Below, in pieces: positions 37,122 to 48,518 of a stretch of 64,000 bases of DNA. This DNA comes from Rugalucina vietnamica (taxonomy: Eukaryota; Mollusca; Bivalvia; Lucinida; Lucinidae), in the NCBI GenBank assembly GCA_964017185.1, contig OZ024874.1, forward strand, positions 36,742,721-36,806,720, read 5' to 3'. A program made the translations under genes and the position numbers. The notes below the pieces were generated by a model that was not told where the DNA came from, made no database searches, and was given only the letters and a program-made list of their open reading frames with translations. Numbering within the stretch: position 1 is the stretch's first letter; each line of letters opens with the position of its first letter.

Positions 37122-38158
37122 AAGGCAAAATCACTGAACCATGAAATTAGGTCACAGTGACCTAGGACTACTTCAGGGTCATAGGTCTTGTCATATGCAA
37201 ACATATCGTGAACACAGTATGTCCATATACAGGTCAAGGTCATCCTAGGGTCATCATTTTATCAAACTATGATGGGCTGGAGTCCCAAATGCTACATACC
37301 AAGTTTCATGAAAATCGGCCTGCCGGTTCAGGAGAAGACATTAGTTGTTTTGCATCTACCACTTTTCAGGTCTCAGGCTGCAATAGTTTTCAAAAACTCC
37401 AAAGTTTTCACTTTTTCCCATGTAAAAGCCTATGTTTCCAAAATTGACCTTGCTGTAAAATAGGTCAAGGTCATCCTAGGGTCATCATTTTATCAAATTA
37501 TGATGGGCTGGAGTCCCAAATGCTACATACCAAGTTTCGTGAAAATCGGTCTGCCGGTTCTGGAGAAGAAGATTTTTGAGTGGTTTTTACCATATACATG
37601 TATGGGCATGGCAGCCATCTTGGCCATGTGATTTTGCGATCAAACTTTCATTACCAATACCCATGGATGCTCCACATAAAATTTCAGCTTGATTGGCCAT
37701 GCAGTTTCAGAGAAGAAGAGCTTTGAAAAGTGTGTATGGATGACAGAACAATCAAGGTCAAGAGATGACCTTGACCTAAATTAATCTCATACTTTCATTA
37801 GTTGTTTTGCATTTACCACTTTTCAGGCCTCAGGCTGCAATAGTTTTCAAAAAATCCATAGTTTTCTCTTTTTCCCATGTAAAAGCCAAATTTGACCTTG
37901 CCGTAAAATAGGTCAAGGTCATCCAAGGGTCATCATTTTATCAAACTATGATGGGCTGCAGTCCCCAATGCTACATACCAAGTTTCGTGGTAATCGGCCC
38001 ACCAGTTCTGGAGAAGAAGATTTTTGAGTGGTTTTTACCATATATGGGCGTGGCAGCCATCTTGGTCATGTAACCTGGATTTCGCGATCAAACTTGAAAT
38101 ACCACTACCCAAGGAGGCTCCACATAAAATTTCAACTAGATCGGCCAAGCGGTTTCAG
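37122..38158 (+). repeat. Segmental duplication A, copy 2
   Basis: Equal length and nearly identical to 33954-34990, but continues into a normal F1 3' end. A 14-bp direct repeat AAGGCAAAATCACT sits at its left junction with segment B. Confidence 0.85.
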
Positions 38159-38268
38159 AGAAGAAGATCTTTGAAATTGTGGACGACAGACGGACAATGG
38201 ACGGACGGACGCCGGATCATGGCCATCCTATAAGCTCACCTTGTGAGCCTTCGGCTCAGGTGAGCTAA
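38159..38268 (+). mobile_element. F1 3' end (continuation of segment A copy 2)
   Basis: AGAAGAAGATCTTTGAAATT, a (GACG)n tract, the terminal hairpin and GAGCTAA at 38268. It supplies the end that segment A copy 1 lacks. Confidence 0.8.
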
Positions 38269-39187
38269 AAATTACTTTATAACCTATTTAAGTTATTTTG
38301 TAATACTTGCAACTTTTACAATACAACTTAAATAGTTAATCAAAGAAAAGTTAACTCTCACAACCAAGAAAGGGAGATAATTTTCAATGCTTTTTATAAC
38401 TTGATTCAGTTATTATTTTTATATCCTGTCTATATATAGGTTATGTTCCTGACTGATAATGGTTATTATGTTCAAAATCAGTATTTTATGGTATGTTTAT
38501 ACATTTCTATTATACAATCTGCCTCTAACAAATTATTATCTTCTCACTATTATAGTGAAATGATATGTTGAAAAATCAAACCATACTTCAGCTTTATAGT
38601 CATCACAAGATTTAGCCTTCTAACCTATCAACTTTGGACATTTAAACAAGAATTTAAAAGTATCTTTTATGGCACTAAATCTTGAATTCTAAAGAACAGA
38701 TTTAAATGCCCACAATTTAATACAGTGGAAATGACACATTTCAGAGCAGAACTTGAATATGCATTTGCCCTTGATGTCAAAGACAACAATTTATTACTCC
38801 TTTGAAATTTTGCCACCACTTATGAAACAGCAGTATTGCTTTTTTCACTTGCTATATATAATTCCTGTCTCAGTCCAGAATGACCACAATTAGCATTCTA
38901 TTCCATTTTTTTCTCCATGTACACAAAGGTTTAATTAAGGTTAGTATGTGATCCAGGGTGTTTGTAAAAAGTTTTTTGTTTATTATTATCATATACTAAA
39001 AAATAAAATCATTATAGTTACATTTACAGTATTATCTAAAAAGTCAATATACTTGAAAGGAATATCAATTCCTACAGACTAAATTCAAATTGAATAAATG
39101 AGGTTAGGCAGCTCCGCTTATATGACATCTTATTCTATAAAGGGACTTTTATTCAATCTTTTAGTTTCTTGTGTATCCAAAATCTAA
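38269..39187. other. AT-rich spacer, nothing recognised
   Basis: No repeat family or open frame of note. Confidence 0.5.
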
Positions 39188-42100
39188 CTAGAGGACCATT
39201 GGTCCTGTAGCTCACCTGAGAGATTATCACATTGTAAGCTCATGAGATTTAAATTAATTGAGAATCGACCAATGAAAGTCTACGCATGGACACTATTGAC
39301 CCCCGGGGCGTGGCCAAATTTGACCCAGGGGCATGACTGGCACTATTTATAATGGGGACTACCAAACATTGCTACATACAAAATATAGAAGCTCTGGGCC
39401 TTTTGGTTTCAGAGAAGAAGATTTTTTTAGTTTTTCCCATTGTAAGTCTATGGAGACTATCTACCCCCGGGGCGTGGCCAAATTTGACCCCAGGGGCATG
39501 GCTGGCACAATTTATGTAGAGGACCATTTGCCATTGTCACATACAAAATATCAAAGCTGTGTGCCCTGTGGTTTCAGAGAAGAAGATTTTTGAATTTTTT
39601 TCCCATAGCAAGTCTATTGAGACTATCACCCTCCAGGGCCTGGTCAAATTTGACCCCAGGGGCATGAATGGCATAATTTATGTAGAGGACCATTAGCCAT
39701 TGCTACATACCAAATATCAAAGCTGTGGGTCTAGTGGTTTCAGAGAAGAAGATTTTTTTAGTTTTTCCTATTGTAGGTCTATGGAGACTATCGACCCCCG
39801 GGGCGTGGCCAAATTTGACCCCGGGGGCATGGCTGGCACAATTTATGTAGAGGACCATTAGCCATTGCCACATACCAAATATCAAAGCTGTGGGCCCTGT
39901 GGTTTCAGAGAAGAATATTTTCGAATTTTTTTCCCATAGTAAGTCTATGGAGACTATCAACCCCCGGGGCGTGGCCAAATTTGACCCCAGGGGCATGAAT
40001 GGCACAATTTATGCAGAGGACCATTAGCCATTGCTACATACCAAATATCAAAGCTGTTGGCCAAGTGGTTTCAGAGAAGAAGATTTTTTTAGTTTTTTTT
40101 CCTATTGTAGGTCTATGGAGACTATCGACCCCCGGGGCGTGGCCAAATTTGACCCCAGGGGCATGATTGGCACAATTTATGTAGAGGACCATTTGCCATT
40201 GTCACATACAAAATATCAAAGCTGTGTGCCCTGTGGTTTCAGAGAAGAAGATTTTTGAATTTTTTTCCCATAGCAAGTCTATTGAGACTATCACCCTCCG
40301 GGGCCTGGCCAAATTTGACCCCAGGGGCATGAATGGCACAATTTATGTAGAGGACCATTAGCCATTGCTACATACCAAATACCAAAGCTGTGGGCCTAGT
40401 GGTTTCAGAGAAGAAGATTTTTTTAGTTTTTTCTATTGTAGATCTATGGAGACTATTGACCCCCAGGGCGTGGCCAAATTTGACCCCGGGGCGTGGCCAA
40501 ATTTGACCCCGGGGGCATGGCTGGCACAATTTATGTAGAGGACCATTAGCCATTGCCACATACCAAATATCAAAGCTGTGGGCCCTGTGGTTTCAGAGAA
40601 GAAGATTTTTGAATTTTTTCCCCATAGTAAGTCTATGGAGACTATCAACCCCCGGGGCGTGGCCAAATTTGACCCCAGGGGCATGAATGGCACAATTTAT
40701 GTAGAGGACCATTAGCCATTGCTACATACCAAATATCAAAGCTGTTGGCCTAGTGGTTTCAGAGAAGAAGATTTTTTTAGTTTTTCTCCAATCGTAGGTC
40801 TATGGAGACTATCGACGGGGGCGTGGCCAAATTTGACCCCAGGGCATGGTTGGCACAATTTATGTAGAGGACCATTAGCCATTGCCACATACAAAATATC
40901 AGAGCTGTGGGCCCTGTGGTTTCAGAGAAGAAGATTTTTTAATTTTTTCTCATAGTAAGTCTATGGAGACTATTAACCCCCGGGGCGTGGCCAAATTTGA
41001 CCCCAGGGGCATGAATGGCACAATTTATGTAGAGGACCATTAGCCATTGCTACATACCAGATATCAAAGCTGTGGGCCTAGTGGTTTCAGAGAAGAAGAT
41101 TTTTTTAGTTTTTCCAATTGTAAGTCTATGGAGACTATGGATTCCCGGGGCGTGGCCAAATTTGACCCCAGGGGCATGGCTTGCACAATTTATGTAGAGG
41201 ACCATTAGCCATTGCCACATACCAAATATCAAAGCTGTGGGCCCTGTGGTTTCAGAGAAGAAGATTTTTGAATTTTTTTCCCATAGTAAGTCTATGGAGA
41301 CTATCGACCCCCCGGGGCGTGGCCAAATTTGACCCCAGAGGCATGAATGGCACAATTTATGTAGAGAACCATTAGCCATTGCTACATACCAAATACCAAA
41401 GCTGTGGGCCTAGTGGTTTCAGAGAAGAAGATTTTTTTAGTTTTTCCTATTGTAGGTCTATGGAGACTATTGACCCCCGGGGCGTGGCCAAATTTGACCC
41501 CGGGGGCATGGCTGGCACAATTTATGTAGAGGACCATTAGCCATTGCCACATACCAAATATCAAATCTGTGGGCCCTGTGGTTTCAGAGAAGAAGATTTT
41601 TGAATTTTTTTCCCATAGTAAGTCTATGGAGACTATCAACCCCCGGGGCATGGCCAAATTTGACCCCAGGGGCATGAATGGCACAATTTATGTAGAGGAC
41701 CATTAGCCATTGCCACATACCAAATATCAAAGCTGTGGGCCCTGTGGTTTCAGAGAAGAAGATTTTTTAATTTTTTTCCCATAGTAAGTCTATGGAGACT
41801 ATCAACCCCCAGGGCGTGGCCAAATTTGACCCCAGGGGCATGAATGGCACAATTTATGTAGAGGACCATTAGCCATTGCTACATACCAAATATCAAAGCT
41901 GTTGGCCTAGTGGTTTCAGAGAAGAAGATTTTTTTAGTTTTTCCCATTGTAAGTCTATGGGACCTATCTGTTGCCATGGAAACCACAATTTTGATACAAT
42001 CTGCTCCAAAACCTAATACCATCAATCCCCAAACCCAATTATGGTTCACATTAAATTTGATCAAGATCGGCCTAATAGCTTCAGAAATATTCTTCTTTGA

Positions 42101-42197
42101 AATTGTGGACGGACGACGGACGGACGGACGACGACGGACGACGGATGCCTGCCTATCCTATAAGCTCACCTGTGAGCCTTCGGCTCAGGTGAGCTAA
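39188..42197 (+). mobile_element. F1 element, core type d (long array)
   Basis: CTAGAGGACCATTGGTCCTG to hairpin and GAGCTAA at 42197; same ends and tail as 12812-15033. About sixteen units of ~165-170 bp carry CCCCCGGGGCGTGGCC, CCCCAGGGGCATG and GTTTCAGAGAAGAAGATTTT boxes. Odd and even units differ in a consistent way (CCATAGTAAG against CCTATTGTAGG), so the effective period is a dimer of about 330-340 bp. Confidence 0.85.
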
Positions 42198-42310
42198 AAA
42201 TATAGGTTTTTATAGGTATTTTGGAAAAATTTAGGATAATATAGGTTTTTATAGGTAAACCTAAAAAATATAGGATAATATAGGTTTTTATAGGTTAGCG
42301 GGCACCCTCA
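42198..42310 (+). repeat. Minisatellite based on ATATAGGTTTTTATAGG
   Basis: TATAGGTTTTTATAGGT recurs about three times, joined by AAATTTAGGATAA-like or AAAATATAGGATAA stretches. Confidence 0.75.
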
Positions 42311-42480
42311 CAGTACAGTTCCGCATCATGCAGAATATATTCCGCATCAAATATATTCCGCATCATGCGGAACAATATTCTTTATCAATCTGCCATGCCG
42401 AATTCCACATCATGCGGAGAATTCTCCACAAGATGCGGAAAATATGTTCCAATACTCCGCATGAGTGTGGAATTCTGCAT
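42311..42480. repeat. Array of TTCCGCAT/ATGCGGAA palindromes
   Basis: Repeated TTCCGCATCATGCGGAA-type 17-mers (8-bp arms around one base) and variants such as CCACATCATGCGGAG. Related motifs occur at 26570-26700, 35020-35165 and 30617-30647. It precedes the F3 element and may be its 5' region. Confidence 0.7.
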
Positions 42481-42485
42481 TCTAT

Positions 42486-43162
42486 CTACCAACATGCAAA
42501 GTATCAACTTGATCCATCTACATATTCAAGAGATATAGACTTATAAAAACTTTAACCAAAAACTCTAACACAAAATTTTTAAGTCCGTAACCTTGACCTC
42601 AAGGTCACCCAGGTGGGTCATGATGGTACAGAATAAAACGTCAGACCAATATGTACCAACATGCAAAGTATCAACCTGATCCATCAACAACTTCAAGAGA
42701 TATAGACTTATAAAAATTTTAACCAAAAACTTTAACCAAAAATTTCAAAGTCTGTGACCTTGAACTCAAGGTCACCCAGGTGGGTCATGATGGTACAGCA
42801 TAAAACTTCATACCAATATCTACCAACATGCAAAGTATCAACTTGATCCCTCTACATATTCAAGAGATATAGACTTATAAAAACTTTAACCAAAAACTCT
42901 AACACAAAATTTCTAAGTCCGTGACCTTGACCTCAAGGTCACCCAGGTGGGTCATGATGGTACAGCACAAAACTTCAGACCAATATCTACCAACATGCAA
43001 AGTATCAACTTGATCCATCTACAACTTCAAGAGATATAGACTCATAAAAACTTTAACCAAAAACTTTAACATTTTGAGCAACGCCGACGCCGACGCTAAC
43101 GCCAACGCCGACGCCGGGGTGACTGCAATAGCTCTTCCTGTACTTTCGTACAGGCGAGCTAA
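42486..43162 (+). mobile_element. F3 hairpin-ended element with ~167-bp core repeats
   Basis: ACCAACATGCAAAGTATCAA recurs at about 42488, 42655, 42822 and 42989, giving a period of ~167 bp. Each unit has TTGACCTCAAGGTCACCCAG and TTCAAGAGATATAGACTTAT boxes. A (CGACGC)n tract leads to the 3' hairpin AGCTC..CCTGTAC/GTACAGG..GAGCT and then AA at 43162. The 5' end is not resolved. Confidence 0.7.
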
Positions 43163-43248
43163 AAACTGTGGTAGGAGTTGATCGGCACGTAAACGGGTAC
43201 GACCGAGGTGACAACAATAGCTCTGTGCACTTCGTGCAGGCGAGCTAA
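43163..43248 (+). mobile_element. Second F3 3' end
   Basis: AGCTCTGTGCACTTCGTGCA, GGCGAGCT and AA form another terminal hairpin at 43218-43246, directly after the first. Arrangement as in 1246-1461: one copy appears to have inserted into the tail of another. Confidence 0.65.
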
Positions 43249-43799
43249 AAACAAATAAAAACTATTTTAAGCATGAATATGGGCAAGTATTCATGCAAAA
43301 GTAGCAGTACTTTGTTAAATTTGTCTAAACTTTTGTCTATTCTGCTTGAGGGTGAGCATAAATATTAACGATAGCTGCAAACTGTATAAACACTAAGTTA
43401 CTTCTTACTTCTCTAAATTATCACAACAATGCCATTTACTTGGCTGAATGTGGCATTCTGTTATGGGATGAATTGTGTGGAAATTGGCCTTTCCAGATTC
43501 AAAATTTCACCCCACACAAATAAGCAGCACTAAGACCAATAAGTACATATTTTTCTTTAACTGCTTGATTTTTTTTTACATTTTTACATTTTGTGAGTGA
43601 TTGTTATGGCTGAAATATAAACAAAAACAGAAATACAGATAGCAAAATCTTTCTGTTGTTTACAACTGAAAAGCCCAATACTTAGCCTGGGGTACAAAAA
43701 GTACTAGTGAAAATACTGAAAATAGGCATGCGAATAAGTTTTTGATATGGAACTTGCCTCCTTGAAAAAGATTTTCTTTCATTTTCATTGGTAAATGAA
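43249..43799. other. Spacer, nothing recognised
   Basis: AT-rich, no supported gene or repeat. Confidence 0.4.
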
Positions 43800-44439
43800 T
43801 GTAGCAGTGCTAGTATAATACAGTGGTGTTATGGCTAAAAACCCAAATTAGCCGTATTAACGGCTAATTTGTTAACGGCTAATTGTAGAATTTCACGGCG
43901 AAATTGTGTGTAAAATAAAAATCAGCGCGGAATTTCGCGGCGGAACACGGCGAAAAAAGTATACCTGTCATTACGCATGAAAATCAATTGACCGGCGTTT
44001 CACGGTGTTTCGCGGCGAAAAACATTTTTTTTTTTTTTTTTGTTAAAATATAATTTTAAACTGGATGTTTTTATTTCATTTCAAGTTGTATCAATATTTT
44101 GTTTACGTCTCAATCTTGTATAACTATCGTTTTAGTCTCGACAGTCACAACAGTTTTATTGTTTAAATTTCATTATAATTTGTATGCATCTATTACTTTT
44201 CAGTCGTATAAATATTTTGTTTTCTTTCAAATTTTGTATAATTATCGTATTTTATTCGTGTCTTAACTACTTTGAAGTTTCTGAGACCCTGATTATCGGC
44301 TTTGTTTTAATTTTCATGCGTCTTTTTCAGATTTATCAGACTTACCCGATAATATTAGATCCTATTATCTAGCTTAATTAACAGAAAAAAAAACGCTCAT
44401 AGCGGCGTAAGCAATTTTCATGGTATGATTGCCCACAGA

Positions 44440-44650
44440 TTTGTTTGTTTGTATTGAGGCTGAACGTCCTAGTCACCAATATTTTAATCCTGTCTGGACG
44501 GAGCTTTCGTTTCAAGGGTATTAAGTAGTACTGTGGGTTGTCAATGTGCCTTGCTCAAGGACTCAACACGACGTCGCCAGTGCGGATCGAACTCAGGACC
44601 TCTCGATTCGGAGTCTGATGCACTACAACTATGCCACCGCGATCCCAACC
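44440..44650 (-). mobile_element. tRNA-derived SINE inside the TA-type transposon
   Basis: On the minus strand: GGGATCGCGGTGGCATAGTT with box A, then GGTCCTGAGTTCGATCCGCA with box B, CTTGAGCAAGGCAC, and a tail ending in TACAAACAAACAAA. This head-body-tail order is typical of molluscan SINEs. Confidence 0.7.
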
Positions 44651-45190
44651 CACATATTAATACAAGTCTTTGGATTCAACATGATGAAGCAATCGGCTTC
44701 AACTCAGTTTTAGACATTTTAATCACCTATGGTTAATGACACTGCTAAAAGCATCAATGATTTTCGATTGTGTCAAGTGGATGCCGTTTCTTTGAAATCA
44801 ATTTAGTCGAAACGACATTTGGTCGCATACGACCTTCACCGGGTCGATACGATATTCGGTCGAATACAAGCAATACAACAACGTACATGTATAAAATTGT
44901 GTCGAAATTGTCGATTTTTGCTAACCGTTTTGAGTTGAACAGCGTGTTGTGTTCCTCCCAAAATCCACATGTACGGATGGCTTGGAACACGTGCATGCAT
45001 ATCGAATGACAAAACCTCATTGTATACAAGGCACAATTCACTGGGGAGGGTACTGTGTTTAAAACAAAGTACTGACGTCAGTATATAAAGTTTTCAGTTT
45101 ATTTTGGAACACATATTTACAGTAAGGGCCGTGTACACACCATGGCAATATGAGCGCATGCCACATTACATTAATTAGAACAAAGTTGAG

Positions 45191-45300
45191 CGCAGAAGCC
45201 TAGTGGTGGATTAAAGGAATTGACCGGAATCAAAATGTCCTGTGTTCGATTCCTATATTCGTTGGGTTTCGTACTTGAGCAAAACCGGTATACATGTATT
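45191..45300 (+). mobile_element. SINE head fragment
   Basis: GCGCAGAAGCCTAGTGGTGG (box A region), then GTCCTGTGTTCGATTCCTAT (box B) and GTACTTGAGCAAAACCGGT, parallel to the SINE at 44440-44650. No matching tail directly follows. Confidence 0.5.
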
Positions 45301-45869
45301 TTCCTGAAAGTGTTGTAACCATGGGACTGTTGACTGTTAAACTGATCTTCGCTAGTTGTACTTCTACAAGGCAAGTATAATGTATAAATCGATATGATTG
45401 TGCTGGCATTCATAGAGGGTGATCAGAGTGGTAACCAGCAAGCCCAAATGTCAATATGCCTCTTTTTGTTTTGTCGTTTTTACATGGTTGAGCTCAAATT
45501 AAGTTATCGTAGTTCACACCGTAAATGCTATAAAGTGAAGCAAGTGAGGAAAATTTACAAAAAAAGAAAGCAAGGAATCTAACTGTTTATTTAGCATTAC
45601 CCTTTGGACAATGTGCTACAAAGCAAGACACAAAGTTAGATGGCCCCTGCCCATTGGGACCTAAAGAAATATATAGGCTGCTTGTGTCCCCAGGCAAAAC
45701 TTATACGCCATTGACTGATCATCTGATTACTGGTTTACCGCTCAGGTCTGTGCCTGCCCAGGAAAAATGGTTTTAAGTACAACCATCCATACGCATAAGT
45801 AGTATTGGCTTAGAGGGATCGTTATATTTCAAACACTTGTTAGATATCATGACGTCCCATAGAATGGGG

Positions 45870-45945
45870 GCAGCGTCCCGACATGACCATTGCTGTTGAT
45901 TAGGACGTAAAGCATCTATTTAAACAAACAAACAACAAAGTTTGA
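45870..45945 (+). mobile_element. SINE 3' tail fragment
   Basis: GCGTCCCGACATGACCATTG, then TGTTGATTAGGACGTAAAGC and AAACAAACAAACAA resemble the 3' end of molluscan SINEs. Its head is not next to it; it may belong with the fragment at 45191. Confidence 0.45.
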
Positions 45946-46818
45946 TTCAACGAGCTGGCGTATTACGTTATAAATATTTTCGTCTATCCGTGATTTCGCT
46001 ATCGTACCACGTACGTAATACCAATGGAAAAGTCGCGTTATGCACGTTTTTCATTTCTATACATGCATAATCGTACATATTATTTATATGTGCACGTAAA
46101 TAACGATCTATACATGGAACAGATGAATCATAGTGTGGTCATTAAATTAAAAATAACTAATTTTATGTTAACATTTCCAGGTATTTCGCGGCGAAATAGG
46201 AATTTTTAACTTACCTGTTGTAAACGTTAAAACACGAATTTCGCCGCGAAACACGGCGGAATTTCACCGTGAAAATCCGATTTTCGCGGCGAAAAAATTA
46301 ACCGATTAAATGTTTAAATTTTCCCTTGGCAGGTGAAATTTCGCGGTGGTTTTGCCGCGAAAAATCACAAGTGATCAGCGCGAACTGTGCAAAAGTGGGT
46401 TTTTAGCCATAACACCACTGTATATACTTGTATCGCCTTGCGGTACAAGCCGGCTTTTACAGCGCTGCGGTAGAGTGTTGGATTAGCACGCAAGAGATCC
46501 TGGTTCGATCCTCAGCTGGGGCAAAAGGTGATTACCGGTGGCATATTTTTCTCCTGTTACAATTTGGCGCCCAGCGTAAAATGACCCATCCGATGGCTCA
46601 GAGCACATCCGTGTCGTCTTTAGGTTCGTGAATGTCTAACTGAGATTAGGGGACGAATCTAAAATGGAGGGGGAATATGTAGTAATGCTAGGTATAATAC
46701 ACACTTGTATCGCCTTGCGGTACAAGCCGGCTTTTACAGTGACGCGGTAGAGTGTTGGATTAGCACGCAAGAGACCCTGGTTTGATCCTCAGCCTGGGCA
46801 AAAGGTGATTAGGCCTAA

Positions 46819-47553
46819 AAAAAAAAATAGCTGTGTTTCCGCTAACAGCCTGAAAAAAAATAGTTATAATTGATACATTTTTGTTAAGATTGATGTTGTA
46901 TGTCCAGGTTAACATTATTTACAGTCACCCAGGACGATGCAAATTCTTCATGAGTAAATGGGGTTCTTTGGAAGCTAAAAAGAGACTTGTTAAAGGACTC
47001 TCATGGCAATGGTAGGTTTCAGACAACCATCTCCTGACTCCTGGTCTTTAACATTACCCCGGGACCCCTGCTTAGCAGCAACTGCGGCACATGGAATGCA
47101 CATATCTTATTCTTAAACCATCAAAAATAATGTGACAGTTTCACCCAGAATTGGAAGTAAATAACCATCCTGCAATACCTTGATCACAATGCCATTACCA
47201 ATGACATAACAATAGCTGATTGTGTGGCATCCCGAAAGGGCATGCACAAGGAGGTAGGTAGGTAAACCTTTTTATTTTATTTATTTTTTTTTTTTTCACG
47301 AAAAAATCCAGGGTAGGTTGGAAAATCTTTTTTTTTTTACGAAGTTTTTATCGAAAAAGGTCAAAATGGCCAATGCCTCGCAAAGATATGGAGGCTATAT
47401 AATTCAGCCATGTGAGCCCATCAATGAAAAAACAGACCGGCAACATATTTAATCTTGTTGCCTCAAATGAGGTTGATAAAAAAATTGTTCAGTCTTTGTC
47501 AAAGCTTTGGACACTGTATTTATGAAGAAACCCTACTCTGACACATTCAAAAA
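46819..47553. other. Spacer, nothing recognised
   Basis: Contains A- and T-runs (46820, 47280-47340) and a short GGTAGGTAGGTA tract near 47256. No gene supported. Confidence 0.4.
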
Positions 47554-48292
47554 CAAGAACTCCATGGAGGTCGATATCGCACCTGCATCGGGCAAAGTCA
47601 ATAGACCGTGAAATATAGTTCAAGGGCACCGGCTCAAGGTGCATGCTTGAAGGGCATGTCAAGGACAATTACTATGCAAGGTTTCAGACTCGCAGCTATC
47701 TCTGATGTCGAGAAAACCAAACTTCAACGTAAAAATTTTCAAAGTCAGTGGACCGTGAAATATAGGTCAAGGGCACCAGGTTAAGGTGCATGCTTGAAGG
47801 GTATGTCAAGGACAATTACTATTCAAGGTTTCAGACTCGCAGCTATCTCTGATGTCGAGAAAACTAAACTTCGACGTAAAAATGTTCAAAGTCAGTGGAC
47901 CGTGAAATATAGGTCAAGGGCACCGGGTTAAGGTGCGTGCTTGAAGGGTATGTCAAGGACAATTACTATGCAAGGTTTCAGACTCGCAGCTATCTCTTAT
48001 GTCGAGAAAACCAAACTTCGACGTAAATGTTGACAAAACTTCGACGTAAAAATTTTCAAAGTCAGTGGACCGTGAAATATAGGTCAAGGGCACCGGGTTA
48101 AGGTGCGTGCTTGAAGGGTATGTCAGGGACAATTACTATGCAAGGTTTCAGACTCATAGCTATCTCTGATGTCGTGAAAACCAAACTTCGACGTAAATGT
48201 TGACGGACGAACGAACGCACAAACGGACGAACAAACGGACGGACAGAAATTTGGACTCCTATATCGCACCCTGCTATAAGCAGCTGCTATAA
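47554..48292 (+). mobile_element. F2 hairpin-ended element, 147-bp core repeat (copy 1)
   Basis: The 5' end CAAGAACTCCATGGAGGTCG contains the palindrome CTCCATGGAG and is followed by TCGCACCTGC. Core units start GTCAGTGGACCGTGAAATAT at 47744, 47891 and 48061 (period 147, then 170 because of a 23-bp insertion). A (GACGAACG)n tract leads to a decayed terminal hairpin (TATCGCACCCTGC...GCAGCTGC) and AA. Non-coding. Confidence 0.8.
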
Positions 48293-48518
48293 AAATCAAT
48301 TAAGTTCGTGTTTTGGGTGACGTCCGTAACACTAGAACAAAACCTTATTTGCATATGAAATTCTTGTATGGCAAAGAAAACTATGCTTTGAATTTATTCA
48401 TATGTTTGGGAGTTACATACTCAAACACAGAATGGAGTGCTTGTATAATGTTTACAGATAATTTTCAGCATTTTGACATGTCAAGGTAACATCCGTAACG
48501 ATCAGTGACTGCTGAAGA
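48293..48518. other. Spacer between the two F2 copies
   Basis: No recognised repeat or gene. Confidence 0.4.

Larger units (their letters stand above)
43821..46420. mobile_element. 2.6-kb non-autonomous DNA transposon, 25-bp perfect inverted repeats, TA duplication
   Basis: Both ends carry CAGTGGTGTTATGGCTAAAA plus five more matching bases, in inverted orientation. TA on each side (43819-43820, 46421-46422) fits a TA duplication when compared with the uninterrupted repeat at 46678. Both subterminal regions (43890-44030 and 46180-46370) are packed with TTTCGCGGCGAAA-like palindromes. The interior holds SINE pieces and no transposase. Probably Tc1/mariner-type; a shorter related copy lies at 19447-26260. 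Confidence 0.75.
43800..46818 (+). mobile_element. Miniature LTR (TRIM-like) element, fossil, with a DNA transposon in its first LTR
   Basis: Two LTR-like repeats (43800-43820 plus 46421-46561, and 46678-46818) begin TGTAG; the first ends GTTACA. Between them are only ~116 bp: a primer-binding-like TTGGCGCCCAGCG just after the first, and a purine tract (AAAATGGAGGGGGAA) just before the second. No gag or pol. The LTRs contain tRNA-like box A and box B sequence. The second repeat is incomplete. It is an old, non-coding relic; a tandem pair of SINE-like repeats is the alternative. Confidence 0.5.
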
